Assembly: GCA_002690655.1 (NCBI GenBank)
Contig: NZFL01000017.1
Location: 195,561-259,560, forward strand
Length of the DNA: 64,000 bases
Source: Pedosphaera sp.
GTDB lineage: Bacteria > Verrucomicrobiota > Verrucomicrobiia > Limisphaerales > AAA164-E04
Reading direction: 5' to 3'
A model generated the notes under the pieces. The model worked only from the letters and a program-made list of their open reading frames with translations, searched no databases and was not told the DNA's origin. The position numbers and the translations under genes are program-made. Below are positions 18,402 to 27,951 of the stretch, in pieces (the stretch's first letter is position 1; every line of letters starts with the position of its first letter).

Positions 18402-18668
18402 TCAGCCTTTCAATGCTTCAGCCATCGCAGTATCCAGGTAATCAGAGATGTGCATGACCTTCACGGGATCACAGCCAGCTTTCTTGAGTCCTGCTTGTGT
18501 CTGAAGAATGCGTCCAGGATTAGTTGTAACCACAATTGCAGCATGACTACGCTCAGTGTGATTTATTTTACGCTTCTGTAGTCTAGCTGCCATTTCCGGT
18601 TCAGTGATACGATGTCCTGAATAATATGCCCCAATCGTACCACAAAAGGCGTTCCGGAGGGTAATCGC
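18402..18668 (-). pseudogene. Remnant of the C-terminus of a glycolate oxidase iron-sulfur subunit (GlcF-like)
   Basis: The frame from 18668 to 18402 encodes about 88 residues with the GlcF tail pattern: CGTIGAYYSG, TEPEMAARLQKRK, TNPG, LQTQAGLKKAG and HISDYLD. Intact GlcF is about 400 residues and carries a CCG motif plus NPGC with a conserved Cys. Here a stop codon at 18669-18671 cuts the frame, the first Cys is Phe (FCG), and NPGC reads NPGR. No start codon fits the surviving length except an internal ATG at 18593. Neither the upstream part nor a glcD/glcE partner is present. I read it as a decayed gene end. Confidence 0.6.
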
Positions 18669-18886
18669 TCAATGAGCGCTAGCAACTGACTCCGCCAAAC
18701 CGACTCAATGGTTCCTTCACGCCATGAACGATCCCATGCAGCGGTAATTTAGATTCATACAAAACAAGATGAATATTCAAGTTCAAGACAGTGACGCCCT
18801 TGCCAGGGCCATGGCTCAGGCTAATGCAAATCCAAGGCTGGCCTTCCTGAATTGGATTATAATCGACAATTCTGGGCGGATCGGGC

Positions 18887-19522
18887 CTATTTCAAGTATT
18901 TCAAAAGTGCAAAACCTCCAATAAGAAGGATCATGAAGCCCCAGGCACACCAATTAAAATACTTTTCGATGAAACTCTTGATCCGCGGGCCAAAGGCATA
19001 CATCAATGCAGCTACCGCAAAAAACCTGAGTGACCTGCCTATGCAGGAAGCCAGCATGAATTCGGCAAAAGAAAACTTGAAGACACCTGACGAAATAGTG
19101 AAAACCTTGTAGGGAATAGGCGTCACTGCGGCTAACAAATTCCCCCAGAAACCATAGGTATCATACCAAAGCTTGATTTTATCCATCACGGCTTCGCCAT
19201 GGTACGCCTTCACAATAGGCTCGCCTATGGTCTCAAAACCAAAAGCACCAATACCATAACCCAAGGCGCCTCCCAGCAATGAACCCACGGTGCATATAGC
19301 CGCAAAACGGAAGGATCTGGTCACCGCACCTACACAAAGGGCAATGAGCAATACATCAGGTGGAATGGGGAAAAACGAGGACTCGGCGAAGGCGATTAAA
19401 AACAAGGCCCAGGTTCCCTGTGGTTTTTCAGCCCAGGAAATTGTCCAATCATACAATTGACGTAACCATCGGGTCGGAGCAAATCCCGATGGATCCTTTT
19501 TTGTGTTGTGTTCTTTATCCAT
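18887..19522 (-). CDS. VTT-domain (DedA/YqaA-like) membrane protein
   Basis: This is a 211-aa protein. The ATG at 19522 is preferred; the frame also extends to a GTG at 19606 that would overlap the upstream gene. Features are ESSFFPIPPDVLLIAL (the conserved acidic and Pro motif of the VTT/SNARE-associated family), a re-entrant Gly-rich segment (GGALGYGIGAFG), a TPIPYKVFTISSG motif and a last helix near the C-terminus. Members of the family, including DedA and YqaA, are inner-membrane proteins implicated in lipid-carrier scrambling and membrane homeostasis. The stop lies close to the decayed glcF region. Confidence 0.85.
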   Translation of the reverse strand: MDKEHNTKKDPSGFAPTRWLRQLYDWTISWAEKPQGTWALFLIAFAESSFFPIPPDVLLIALCVGAVTRSFRFAAICTVGSLLGGALGYGIGAFGFETIGEPIVKAYHGEAVMDKIKLWYDTYGFWGNLLAAVTPIPYKVFTISSGVFKFSFAEFMLASCIGRSLRFFAVAALMYAFGPRIKSFIEKYFNWCAWGFMILLIGGFALLKYLK

Positions 19523-19581
19523 AGTAAGAGCGAGGAGTCGACGCAAATCTGAGGTTTCCGTCAAGCATACCAAACGGTAAA

Positions 19582-21216
19582 TCAACCAAGATCGACCTCC
19601 CCGCACAAGTGAGTTTCAATTCCAAGCGCCTGCACTGCAGCTGCTTTAATCCTGCATCCTCGATGGGCTTGTTTTCGACTGGGAGCATAGACCACCTGAA
19701 TGTGATTTGACTGATGACGCGCCATCATTTGATCTCGAGAGATTCCTTTAAGCACTGCATGCATGATTGGCCATTGAGGTGTTGTTTCCTGCCAGCGTCT
19801 TTCTGTTTCGGCTTGCGGCAATTTAACGATTTCCGCAACGCCCATGTCACATTGAAGTTTACCATCCATGACAAAAACGCGACTCCATACAATCCATCCG
19901 GGTTTAGAAATTCCCTTGACCGTTCCCCCCCCCAACTTGAAGTACATGGCGGGTTGACGCTCACTGGTGGTTCCTTTGTATCCACCAATGAAATGAGCTG
20001 GAGGAGCTGCGCCACTGATCAAAAAGACCCAGACATAATCATTGATCCCCTTCCCTTTATACTGTGCACCCCAGCGCAGATCGTGAAGTGTGGTTTCGGG
20101 GGACCAACCTAAGTGGGACCAGAGCCGGTGCGTCACAAGCGCATCCAGACCGGCACATTCATCCACCTCATTGAAATGTGGGAGTGCGGTGTTTGGATAC
20201 AATTCACAGCCTGTTTTCGGATCTATCACTGGAGGCCGGTCCGAGTTATTGAGGAGACCTTCCACCAGATCACTAGCAGGCAGGAGGTCTTTCAATCCTT
20301 GCTGATACTGAATACCAATCGTGTCACATCCGAAGTCATGGGCAATACCAAGTGCAGCAACATACATCTTGCATTGAAGCAGAACTTGAGATTCGGTGAG
20401 GTCGGTTTTCTCATTCGTTCCCAGTTGAAATTTCATCCCCTTTTTCTTGAGCCATGCGTAGACCAACTGCGCTGTTTCATCTGACACTTCCATCGTTGCA
20501 GCATAGAGGGCAGATTGACTCAAGCGCTCCTTGAACACACCAAGAGGGTTCAATAATTCATCAGGGATGATGGCATTATGCATACCCATGCAACCTTCAT
20601 CGAACACCCCCATGATCGCCTTACGGGCTTTCAGAGTCAGCGCGACCTCTCGACCCATACTAACATCCTCGGCAGGCAATTTCAGCAGATTCAGCGGACG
20701 GACATGGCTTTGATCATGATCAATTGTGCCCTCATTCAGCCATTGACGCAGCCCGCCCAGGAAAAATGAATCGGTGAAGGCTTCGCTCCATAAAGTGCTG
20801 AAGTTGACTCCCATTTTCGTCAAAGAACCATTCAAGTTGAGCATTCCAACCAGACCTGGCCATGTCCCGCTCCAGTTGGCAACGGTAAGGATCGGCCCTT
20901 GGTGGGTGTAAAGCCCGGGCAGGATATGCTGGCTGTATTGCCAAACTGATTCTGCCACAATCAATGGCACCTTGGGGTCCATCTGACGAAACACCTCCAT
21001 ACCCATTTTTTGAGAGTCGATAAATCCGTGTTTCTTGATCGGATCGTAAAAGTGCCCACGCTGTACGTCCCACCCTTCACGACGCAGAGCACGTATCAGG
21101 GTTTTTTCCATTTGCTTTTGAGCCTTCCAACATTTCTGGTTGGCAGACAATCTCAGATCGCCATTGGCAATGAGGTAAACGGAGCGTGATTGAGATGTTG
21201 CTTTTGTCATGATCAT
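19582..21216 (-). CDS. L-fucose/L-arabinose isomerase family protein
   Basis: This 544-aa protein has about the size of FucI (about 590). The N-terminal part is alpha/beta (VYLIANGDLRLSANQKCW, PLIVAESVWQYSQH), the middle has GVFDEGCMGMHNAI, where the Glu and surrounding residues fit the metal site of the family, and the C-terminal part has SGAAPPAHFIGGYKG as in FucI-type isomerases. The family catalyses aldose-ketose isomerisation with Mn2+ in the cytosol. The exact sugar cannot be read from the sequence. There is no kinase or aldolase gene beside it. A G9 run in the coding strand (19925-19933) encodes a Gly triplet. Confidence 0.75.
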   Translation of the reverse strand: MIMTKATSQSRSVYLIANGDLRLSANQKCWKAQKQMEKTLIRALRREGWDVQRGHFYDPIKKHGFIDSQKMGMEVFRQMDPKVPLIVAESVWQYSQHILPGLYTHQGPILTVANWSGTWPGLVGMLNLNGSLTKMGVNFSTLWSEAFTDSFFLGGLRQWLNEGTIDHDQSHVRPLNLLKLPAEDVSMGREVALTLKARKAIMGVFDEGCMGMHNAIIPDELLNPLGVFKERLSQSALYAATMEVSDETAQLVYAWLKKKGMKFQLGTNEKTDLTESQVLLQCKMYVAALGIAHDFGCDTIGIQYQQGLKDLLPASDLVEGLLNNSDRPPVIDPKTGCELYPNTALPHFNEVDECAGLDALVTHRLWSHLGWSPETTLHDLRWGAQYKGKGINDYVWVFLISGAAPPAHFIGGYKGTTSERQPAMYFKLGGGTVKGISKPGWIVWSRVFVMDGKLQCDMGVAEIVKLPQAETERRWQETTPQWPIMHAVLKGISRDQMMARHQSNHIQVVYAPSRKQAHRGCRIKAAAVQALGIETHLCGEVDLG

Positions 21217-21278
21217 GGATGAACTTTCATGAGTTTAGTCCCATCAACGAGAGAGACACAAGCCCGCTTTGAGGCCTG

Positions 21279-21977
21279 CTAAAAGCTGAATAAATCTTGT
21301 TGACGAGGTGGAGGCGCAATGGGCTGAATGCAAGCAGGATCATCGTTTAATGCGCTATTGACTCGGTCGGAGACTGGATGAACTTTCATTGCCTCCGCAG
21401 GATAAGGCGCAAGAAAGGGCTGAACGGAAGCAGGCATTTGAACTTTTTGATCAAGCCAGGTTTCCCAGGCTTCAGGGGGGCATATGACTGGCATGCGATC
21501 GTGAATGTCACCTACAAGTGAATTTGCAAGCGTGGTAAGAATCGTAAACGTTTCAAGCACTGCTCCGTCAGGCCGATTCCAATGATCCCATAATCCGGCC
21601 ACGGCAAAAGTGGATTCATCCTTCATTAAAAACCGCCAGGGTTGCTTTTTACGTCCGGATTTCTCCCATTCAAAAAAACTATTCATTAAAACCAGACAAC
21701 GTCTGTATCTCAAAGGAGCCCGAAAACTGGCCGTACTTTCTGCTTTTTCAGATCGAGCATTGATCGTTTTGAAACCCATGGAAGGATCCTTGGCCCAAAA
21801 CGGAATCAATCCCCACTGAAGCTTGTCCAATGCCGGCCGTTCTCCTTCCAAGGCGCGGATGATCACCGCTTGTTGCCCTGGAGCCATGTTGTAACGAGGT
21901 TTGGATGGAATGGATTCAATACCCAGCCGAGTCGTCACATGGTTGGGATTGCCTGTATAGCTGTAGCGTCCACACAT
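21279..21977 (-). CDS. SRAP (SOS response-associated peptidase/HMCES-like) protein
   Basis: This 232-aa protein starts MCGRYS, so Cys2 becomes the N-terminal residue after Met removal; it is the residue that cross-links to abasic sites. Other family landmarks are YNMAPGQ, WGLIPFWAKD, TINARSEK, the FFEW motif with the catalytic Glu, and the His in IHDRMPVI. SRAP proteins (YedK in E. coli) form a thiazolidine link to abasic DNA and protect single-stranded DNA. The C-terminal tail (about 15 residues) is Pro/Gln-rich. The gene lies 63 bp upstream of the FucI-like gene's start region on the same strand. Confidence 0.95.
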   Translation of the reverse strand: MCGRYSYTGNPNHVTTRLGIESIPSKPRYNMAPGQQAVIIRALEGERPALDKLQWGLIPFWAKDPSMGFKTINARSEKAESTASFRAPLRYRRCLVLMNSFFEWEKSGRKKQPWRFLMKDESTFAVAGLWDHWNRPDGAVLETFTILTTLANSLVGDIHDRMPVICPPEAWETWLDQKVQMPASVQPFLAPYPAEAMKVHPVSDRVNSALNDDPACIQPIAPPPRQQDLFSF

Positions 21978-22134
21978 AGGTAAATGATGCTCAGAGAAAG
22001 CTTAATCTTTTTCAGTCAATTGAAAAGTCACTTTTCTGAATCCTCGGGAAGAAACACGTTCCCTGAGGAAGGTCGAAGTTAAAAGAGAAATTCAAGGTTG
22101 CCATGAAGCCATGCAACAATGATACCTTGGTCTC

Positions 22135-22395
22135 ATGACAAAGATTGAATCAGACATTTTGCAAAACCTCACTGGTCTGGAGGAGGCAGTGAATCAGCTG
22201 GCTACAAAGCAGGAGAAGCCAGATCTGGCTTCCATCTTTGAGAAGATTGATCAGTTAACGGCCAGTTTACCCAGGGATACCGATCCTTCATTGCTTCACT
22301 ATCTACACAAAAAAAGCTACCAGAAGGCTCGCTTGTTCCTGTTGGGCCGTGAATCGGAAAATGCAAAGGGCAATTGTCACGGCCACCGGAATTGA
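22135..22395 (+). CDS. Small protein of unknown function upstream of mnmE
   Basis: This 86-aa protein starts at an ATG. Residues 1-60 are predicted to be mostly helical and charged (Leu/Glu/Lys), as in a short coiled coil, and include LLHYLHKKSYQKARLFLLG. There is no signal peptide or metal motif. It ends 24 bp before mnmE on the same strand and may be cotranscribed with it. The codon pattern looks coding and the position is tidy, but I do not recognise the family. Confidence 0.55.
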   Translation: MTKIESDILQNLTGLEEAVNQLATKQEKPDLASIFEKIDQLTASLPRDTDPSLLHYLHKKSYQKARLFLLGRESENAKGNCHGHRN

Positions 22396-22419
22396 CCAAA
22401 AGATCGCTCATACTTCGAA

Positions 22420-23808
22420 ATGGACAGAAAACTGCAGTCACTGGAAGACACCATTGCCGCCATCGCAACCCCAGCAGGTGAAGCCGGCCTGGCGGTACTA
22501 CGTATTTCAGGTCAAAAAGCCTTTAAGACTGTAGACAAGTGTTTTAACCCCATTGGCAAATCATCATGCAAACCAAGTAATGCGGCTTCCCACACGATCC
22601 AATATGGCCATGTCGTCCAAGGCGACCGAGTGATAGATGAGGTGATGGTGAGCGTGTTTCGGGCCCCGCGAACCTTCACTCGAGAAGACGTGGTCGAAAT
22701 CTCTACTCATGGTGGAACATTGCCAGCCAAACTCGTCCTCGACGCATTGCTTCACCAGGGAGCTCGCCTTGCCGAACCTGGTGAATTCACGATGCGGGCT
22801 TTTCTGAATGGCCGCATTGACCTGACTCAAGCCGAGGCGGTGGCAGATGTGATTCATTCCCGCACGGAACTAGCGCTTAATGCAGCAAATGAACAACTGG
22901 CGGGAAAGTTAAGCTCCAGGATAAGAGAACTCCGCACTCAGTTGATGTCAATTTTGGCACATCTGGAAGCTCACATTGATTTCCCCGACGAAGATATCTC
23001 ACCCGATACAACAGATCGGATGATTCAACGGATCCAGGAAACGCACCAATTCATGGATACCCTACTCTCAACAGCAGACGAGGGCCGGATACTGCGACGA
23101 GGCATCAGAGCTGCCATCGTGGGCCGACCCAATGCAGGAAAATCAAGCCTGTTGAATCATCTACTTGGCCAGGATAGAGCCATCGTATCCCATCTGGAAG
23201 GCACGACAAGGGACACGATTGAGGAAAGTGCCAACATTCGCGGAGTGCCCATTATATTTGTCGATACCGCGGGGTTGCGTGTTGCGGACGACCTTGTGGA
23301 ACAGGAAGGAATTCGGCGCAGTCGCAAGAGCATTGCGCAAGCTGAACTCGTCCTACACGTCGTCGATGGAACCACCCCACTCCACCCTGAAGATCTGGCT
23401 TTCCTGAATAATGGATCATCCAAAGCATGTCTGCATATTTTAAACAAATCCGACCTGCAAGCTCACGAATCCTACCATTCGGAAAAAAAGCATCCATGGA
23501 TTCCGGTTTCCTGCGCCAACGCAGACGGTGTCGCGTCACTCAAGGATGCCATCATCAAAGAGGTATGGTCAGGGAAGATCAAAGCCGAGATGCTGGAAGT
23601 CATGATCAACAGTCGTCATCAAGGAGCTCTTCTACGATCCAAATCATCATTACAGACGGTCATTGAGGGGCTCCAGAGTCGTCTGGAACTGGAGCTGGTC
23701 GCAATGGATCTCCGCATTGCAGTCAGTGCTGTGGGCGAAATCGTCGGGGAAACCGCGACGGAAGACCTTCTCGATTCAATTTTCAGTCAATTCTGTCTCG
23801 GCAAGTAG
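22420..23808 (+). CDS. mnmE: tRNA modification GTPase MnmE
   Basis: This 462-aa protein has the normal length. With MnmG it makes the 5-carboxymethylaminomethyl group on wobble uridine 34 of several tRNAs. The N-terminal THF-binding domain has DTIAAIATPAGEAGLAVLRISG and EFTMRAFLNGRIDLTQAEAV. The inserted G domain has GRPNAGKSSLLNHLLG (G1), GTTRDTIEE (G2), DTAGLR (G3) and NKSD (G4). The protein ends in CLGK, a variant of the usual CIGK with the catalytic Cys kept. The C-terminal helical domain around 370-450 is intact. Confidence 0.97.
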   Translation: MDRKLQSLEDTIAAIATPAGEAGLAVLRISGQKAFKTVDKCFNPIGKSSCKPSNAASHTIQYGHVVQGDRVIDEVMVSVFRAPRTFTREDVVEISTHGGTLPAKLVLDALLHQGARLAEPGEFTMRAFLNGRIDLTQAEAVADVIHSRTELALNAANEQLAGKLSSRIRELRTQLMSILAHLEAHIDFPDEDISPDTTDRMIQRIQETHQFMDTLLSTADEGRILRRGIRAAIVGRPNAGKSSLLNHLLGQDRAIVSHLEGTTRDTIEESANIRGVPIIFVDTAGLRVADDLVEQEGIRRSRKSIAQAELVLHVVDGTTPLHPEDLAFLNNGSSKACLHILNKSDLQAHESYHSEKKHPWIPVSCANADGVASLKDAIIKEVWSGKIKAEMLEVMINSRHQGALLRSKSSLQTVIEGLQSRLELELVAMDLRIAVSAVGEIVGETATEDLLDSIFSQFCLGK

Positions 23809-24127
23809 CCTCAAGGGCCACACCCACACACCCTGCAGCATTCCAGTTATTGCCGGATATCGGGTTCAAATTCAATGTGTATTACCCCGATGCCCTTGCC
23901 CAACACGCCGCTTACATCCGAGACGATCCGATCGATACCCAACCATGAGCAGGCATGCCAACTTGTTTTTGACATGTAAGTTTCTTGCGGTTTATTAGAA
24001 CAGCGAAACTCTTGTCATCAGGGTTGAGAACTTATGGGGGGGGATTCGGCAGTGATGGCTCTCCCTGGCCGTCTGATTCAACTTGATCATAGACGCAACC
24101 CCATCCAAGATTCGTTACGAAAATCAC
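23809..24127 (+). other. Intergenic stretch with a possible gene fragment
   Basis: These 319 bp between mnmE and the M42 peptidase hold no full gene. One frame reads into protein-like sequence (LPDIGFKFNVYYPDAL) at about 23847-23895 and stops at 23946-23948, with no start codon that fits. It may be a relic. A G8 run at 24036-24043 lies 84 bp upstream of the next start. Confidence 0.35.
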
Positions 24128-25198
24128 ATGAAAAAAGAAGCTTTAAAATTCCTGGAAACACTCGTCAACACACCCAGCCCTTTTGGACATGAAGTGCGTG
24201 GCCAACGTGTTTGGCTTGATTATGTCACCCCTTTTGCAGACGAAACCTGGAATGATGCTTACGGCAATACGGTTGCGGTCATTAACAAGGGAGGTGGGCC
24301 TCGTGTCATGCTGGCAGCCCACGCAGATGAGATTGCGTTATCAGTCAACTACATAGACGACAATGGTTTTATCTACGTACGTCGATTGGGGGGAGTAGAC
24401 GCAACCGTATCCAAAGCTCAAAGAGTGGTGATTCACTCTGCCAATGGTCCAGTGACCGGTGTGATCGGCAATGTCGCACCGCATTTGTCTAAAATGGATC
24501 AATCGGACAAAAAACCCCAGATTCACGATCTCTTTGTGGACATCGGAGTTTCATCCAAAGCAGAGGCGATGAAGTTGGTAAAGATCGGAAACCCGATCAC
24601 GGTCAAAAACAACTTTGAACTTCTGAGAAACGATCTAGCCGTCGCACGCGCATTCGACAACCGGGTGGGGACTTTTGCCGTCGCGGAAGCCCTGAAACTG
24701 ATTCACAAGGATCGTAAAAAGCTGAAGGCTGAGATTTGTGTGGTGTCTAATGTCATGGAGGAAGGAGGGTGTCTTGGGGCCCGACAAATCGCATATTCAC
24801 TTAAACCCGATGTCGCAATTGTCACGGATGTAACCCATGCTACAGACTATCCTACTGTCAACAAAGCCATGCATGGCGACGTCCAAATGGGCAATGGACC
24901 AAGCCTGACTCACGGAGGACCAAACCACCCTGTCGTCGTGGAACGATTGGAGCAGGTTGCCAAAAAACTGAAAATCAATGTTCAACATGAAGCCGTTTCC
25001 AGTACCAGTGGCACAGACACTGACGTGATTTTCTGGACACGAGGAGGGATCCCCAGCGCCCTCATCAGTCTCCCCAACCGCTACATGCATTCTCCTGTTG
25101 AGATGGTGAATTTAAAAGATCTCGAAAAAATTCCAGCGATCATGGCTGGATTCGCTTTATCGGTTAAAAAAGGAGAATCCTTTGCTGTCCATATCTGA
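24128..25198 (+). CDS. M42 family metallo-aminopeptidase
   Basis: This is a 356-aa protein. The ATG at 24128 gives the canonical start (KKEALKFLETLVNTPSPFGHE); an upstream TTG at 24083 adds 15 unconserved residues. M42 (FrvX-like) enzymes are cytosolic, di-metal (Co/Zn) aminopeptidases that form large shells. Metal ligands and catalytic residues are visible in AAHADEIAL (His, Asp), FDNRVG (Asp), MEEGG (catalytic Glu then metal Glu), VTDVTH (Asp) and the C-terminal YMHSP (His). The usual EEVG reads EEGG here. The gene is the first of two peptidase genes in a row. Confidence 0.9.
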   Translation: MKKEALKFLETLVNTPSPFGHEVRGQRVWLDYVTPFADETWNDAYGNTVAVINKGGGPRVMLAAHADEIALSVNYIDDNGFIYVRRLGGVDATVSKAQRVVIHSANGPVTGVIGNVAPHLSKMDQSDKKPQIHDLFVDIGVSSKAEAMKLVKIGNPITVKNNFELLRNDLAVARAFDNRVGTFAVAEALKLIHKDRKKLKAEICVVSNVMEEGGCLGARQIAYSLKPDVAIVTDVTHATDYPTVNKAMHGDVQMGNGPSLTHGGPNHPVVVERLEQVAKKLKINVQHEAVSSTSGTDTDVIFWTRGGIPSALISLPNRYMHSPVEMVNLKDLEKIPAIMAGFALSVKKGESFAVHI

Positions 25199-25342
25199 AT
25201 GGGCCAGGGCGTAGCGAAAAATACCTGTTGCTTCAACTCAATGGGATCTTCGTTGTTGATGAAGTTCTTTGAAGCATGTGCGGCAAAGGTGATTCGCCAC
25301 ACTTCAAACAATGATTCCAACGAAACCAAACCTGATTGAACG

Positions 25343-27457
25343 ATGTCTATTTCGGATCCCAAAAGATGGCCCATCGAAGAGTCGCAGGCGATTCCAGTAA
25401 TATGGACATGGCTGGCCTTTTGTCTTAGCACGATGGTGACACCGTACACGCTCGGTGAAGATTCAATTGAGCAAACCCTTCGAGAGGCTCGAACACGCAT
25501 CCGTGCCATCTATGAGGGAGGAGACTTCAGGGCCAAGCGATTTCAAGCGGATTGGCTCCCTGACGGTTCAGATTATGTGGTGGATGAATCATTATCGGGA
25601 ACCAATGAGAGGGTCCGAGTCAGTTATCATGCAGAAACAGGCAGGCGCACGGTTATCGAATCAGGGCAAGGGAGATCTGGTAAAAATAAAGCCAATCTTT
25701 CCCCTGATGGTAAAATGCGGTTGATTTCGGTGCGGGATAACTTGAGGGTTCGACATTTGGAAAAGGGGCTCGAGTATACACTCACTGAAAAGTATCCAGA
25801 CAGAGACGTTTTTATCAGGAATCCAGTCTGGAGTCCGAATGGAAAAAAAATCGCTTACATACAAGTCGACCATTCAGAAGTAAGAAGAAGAACAATGCTC
25901 ATTCCCGATGACCCATCTTACCCGACAGTTCGAGAGGTACGTTTTGCCCGGGTAGGCGAAGTGATTCCAACTTTGAGAGTGGGGGTGGTCAGTGTGCTGG
26001 AAAACGGCAGCGAAGAAACACAATGGCTTGCAGTTCCAACCCCGGAGGAGGGAATTTATCTTGGTCAAGTAAGTTGGGCGGGAAATTCAAATGAGTTGTT
26101 GATCGAGAAATTCAGCCGTTTTCGTAATGAGAGAGAATACCTGCTGTATGATGTGCGTACTGAAAAATTCGAACGGATATTCCACGAAACTGAACCTGCC
26201 TGGGTGATTGCAAGCATCGCCAAAAATACAGGATTGGAATGGATCGAAGATGGTCGCGCCTTCATTGTCTTGAGTGAACGAGATGGTTGGCGACATGCCT
26301 ATCTGTGTTCAAGGGACGGACAAAAGCAGAGGCTTTTGACACCAGGCAAATTCGACATTATCGAAAAAGTGAAAACCGACGAGGTCCGAGGTTGGTTTTA
26401 CTTCAATGCATCTCCCGACAACGGTACTCAGAAATACCTTTACAGGGTGGCATTGAACGGCAAAACGGCTCCCGAAAGAGTCACCCCTGCCGGACAACCG
26501 GGAACACATGAATACAAATTCTCACCGGATGCAAGATGGGCCTTCCACACTTACTCCAGATTTGACGTTCCACCCATGACTGAACTGGTAGAATTCCCCC
26601 AGCATCGGACGGTTCGTGTTGTGGAGGACAATCCATTATTGAAAAATAAAATGGAATACTTGCTGAGCAGCCCGACGGAATTTCTCCAGTTGGATATAGG
26701 AGACGATGTCGTCATGGATGCCTGGATGATCAAGCCTCCGAATTTCGATCCTTCAAAAAAATACCCGATCCTTGTGTATGTCTATGGCGAACCCCATGCG
26801 CAGACCGTTCTGGATGCTTGGGGAAAAGTGCAAGCGGATTATCATCGGGCAGTTGCAGAACTTGGTTATTTGGTGGTATCGATTGACAACCGTGGCACCC
26901 CTGCACCTAAAGGTGCTGCATGGCGACGCGCGGTGTTCAGGAGCCTTGGCCCCCTCTCTACAGAAGAACAGGCTGAGGGATTGGTCGAACTGGCTCGCAC
27001 CCGGCCTTTTGTCGATTTAACCCGCGTGGGTATCTGGGGGTGGAGCGGTGGTGGCTCCAATACTTTGAATGCCATGTTTCGTCGGCCGGACGTTTACCAT
27101 GTCGGCATTGCTGTTGCGCCCAAGCCCCAACCTCATCTTTACAATGCCTGGTTTCAGGAGATTTACATGGAAACCCGAGAAACGAATCCCGAGGGTTACC
27201 GGAAGGCCGCTGCTATTAATTATGCGGAGGGGCTTGAGGGAGATCTTCTGATTGTCCATGGCACGGGAGAAACCAACACACATCTGGAAATCGTCGAAGG
27301 TCTGATCGATCGTTTGGTGGAACTTGGCAAACCATTCGATTACATGACCTATCCAAACCGCGACCATGGTATTCGAAAAGGGAAAGGCACCACGGTTCAT
27401 ATGCGAATGCACATGATCCGTTATCTTCTGAACCACTTGAAGCCAGGGCCTCGATGA
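25343..27457 (+). CDS. Exported S9 (prolyl oligopeptidase/DPP IV-like) serine peptidase
   Basis: This is a 704-aa protein. The N-terminus has about 15 polar residues, then a hydrophobic segment with LAFCLST, so it is probably exported; a later start near residue 31 is possible. Residues about 60-440 form a DPP IV-type beta-propeller with repeated YxWSPNGK-like units (PVWSPNGKKIAYIQ). The C-terminal catalytic domain has the nucleophile GWSGGGS near residue 570 and the His in YPNRDHG near 675. The acid residue of the triad, usually Asp in HGTxDDNVH, reads Glu in HGTGETNTH. Such peptidases release dipeptides from proteins in the periplasm. Confidence 0.9.
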   Translation: MSISDPKRWPIEESQAIPVIWTWLAFCLSTMVTPYTLGEDSIEQTLREARTRIRAIYEGGDFRAKRFQADWLPDGSDYVVDESLSGTNERVRVSYHAETGRRTVIESGQGRSGKNKANLSPDGKMRLISVRDNLRVRHLEKGLEYTLTEKYPDRDVFIRNPVWSPNGKKIAYIQVDHSEVRRRTMLIPDDPSYPTVREVRFARVGEVIPTLRVGVVSVLENGSEETQWLAVPTPEEGIYLGQVSWAGNSNELLIEKFSRFRNEREYLLYDVRTEKFERIFHETEPAWVIASIAKNTGLEWIEDGRAFIVLSERDGWRHAYLCSRDGQKQRLLTPGKFDIIEKVKTDEVRGWFYFNASPDNGTQKYLYRVALNGKTAPERVTPAGQPGTHEYKFSPDARWAFHTYSRFDVPPMTELVEFPQHRTVRVVEDNPLLKNKMEYLLSSPTEFLQLDIGDDVVMDAWMIKPPNFDPSKKYPILVYVYGEPHAQTVLDAWGKVQADYHRAVAELGYLVVSIDNRGTPAPKGAAWRRAVFRSLGPLSTEEQAEGLVELARTRPFVDLTRVGIWGWSGGGSNTLNAMFRRPDVYHVGIAVAPKPQPHLYNAWFQEIYMETRETNPEGYRKAAAINYAEGLEGDLLIVHGTGETNTHLEIVEGLIDRLVELGKPFDYMTYPNRDHGIRKGKGTTVHMRMHMIRYLLNHLKPGPR

Positions 27458-27951
27458 TCGGCTGACTTGCTCCTGATTATCATCTTATTTCAAGGCAAGA
27501 CCTCCCTGTTTGAAACCTGCACAACTGAGAGTTCATCAAACATTGTGTAGCCTGAAACACCTACCTGCCGGCGGGTTCAAGAGGGGCCCTTCGAGATTGC
27601 TCCATGTTCATCATGAAATATCTCATTAAGATGATTTAAAAAGCAATGAACATTCAACTTGCCTGCATCCTTGAGTTCGCGCCCCTTAAGCACCTGAGGA
27701 CACCCCATGTTCCACGACAATTCCTTGATTTTCACAAGAGGAACAAGCCATATCCTCTTGATGGAGGTTCTCTAGTGTGACTACATGTTGAGGGGCATCA
27801 TCATATTCATGGATGAGTAAGTATCCCGTCGTTGCTCGGGACACCTCATCGATTTTTACTATCCATCCAAACCCATAAACGTCTTTGTAATTAAAGCCGA
27901 AAACCGGGCCGCACCTGCATGTATCAGCGCTGAAGATTGTCTGAAAATGTA
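27458..27951 (-). pseudogene. Possible frameshifted small zinc-finger gene in a gene-free stretch
   Basis: There is no normal ORF here, but the minus strand reads as protein in two frames. Frame A, roughly 27930 down to the stop at 27686, encodes CRCGPVFGFNYKDVYGFGW, HEYDDAPQHVVTLENLHQED and a CxxC pair (ACSSC), with no ATG, GTG or TTG near its start. Frame B, GTG at 27735 down to the stop at 27577, encodes 52 helical residues (KELKDAG-like, LNHLNEIFHDEHG). Their overlap suggests one gene of about 120 codons with a frameshift near 27735. The 5' end runs into the lipoprotein gene. It may also be two small intact genes with unusual starts. Confidence 0.35.
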
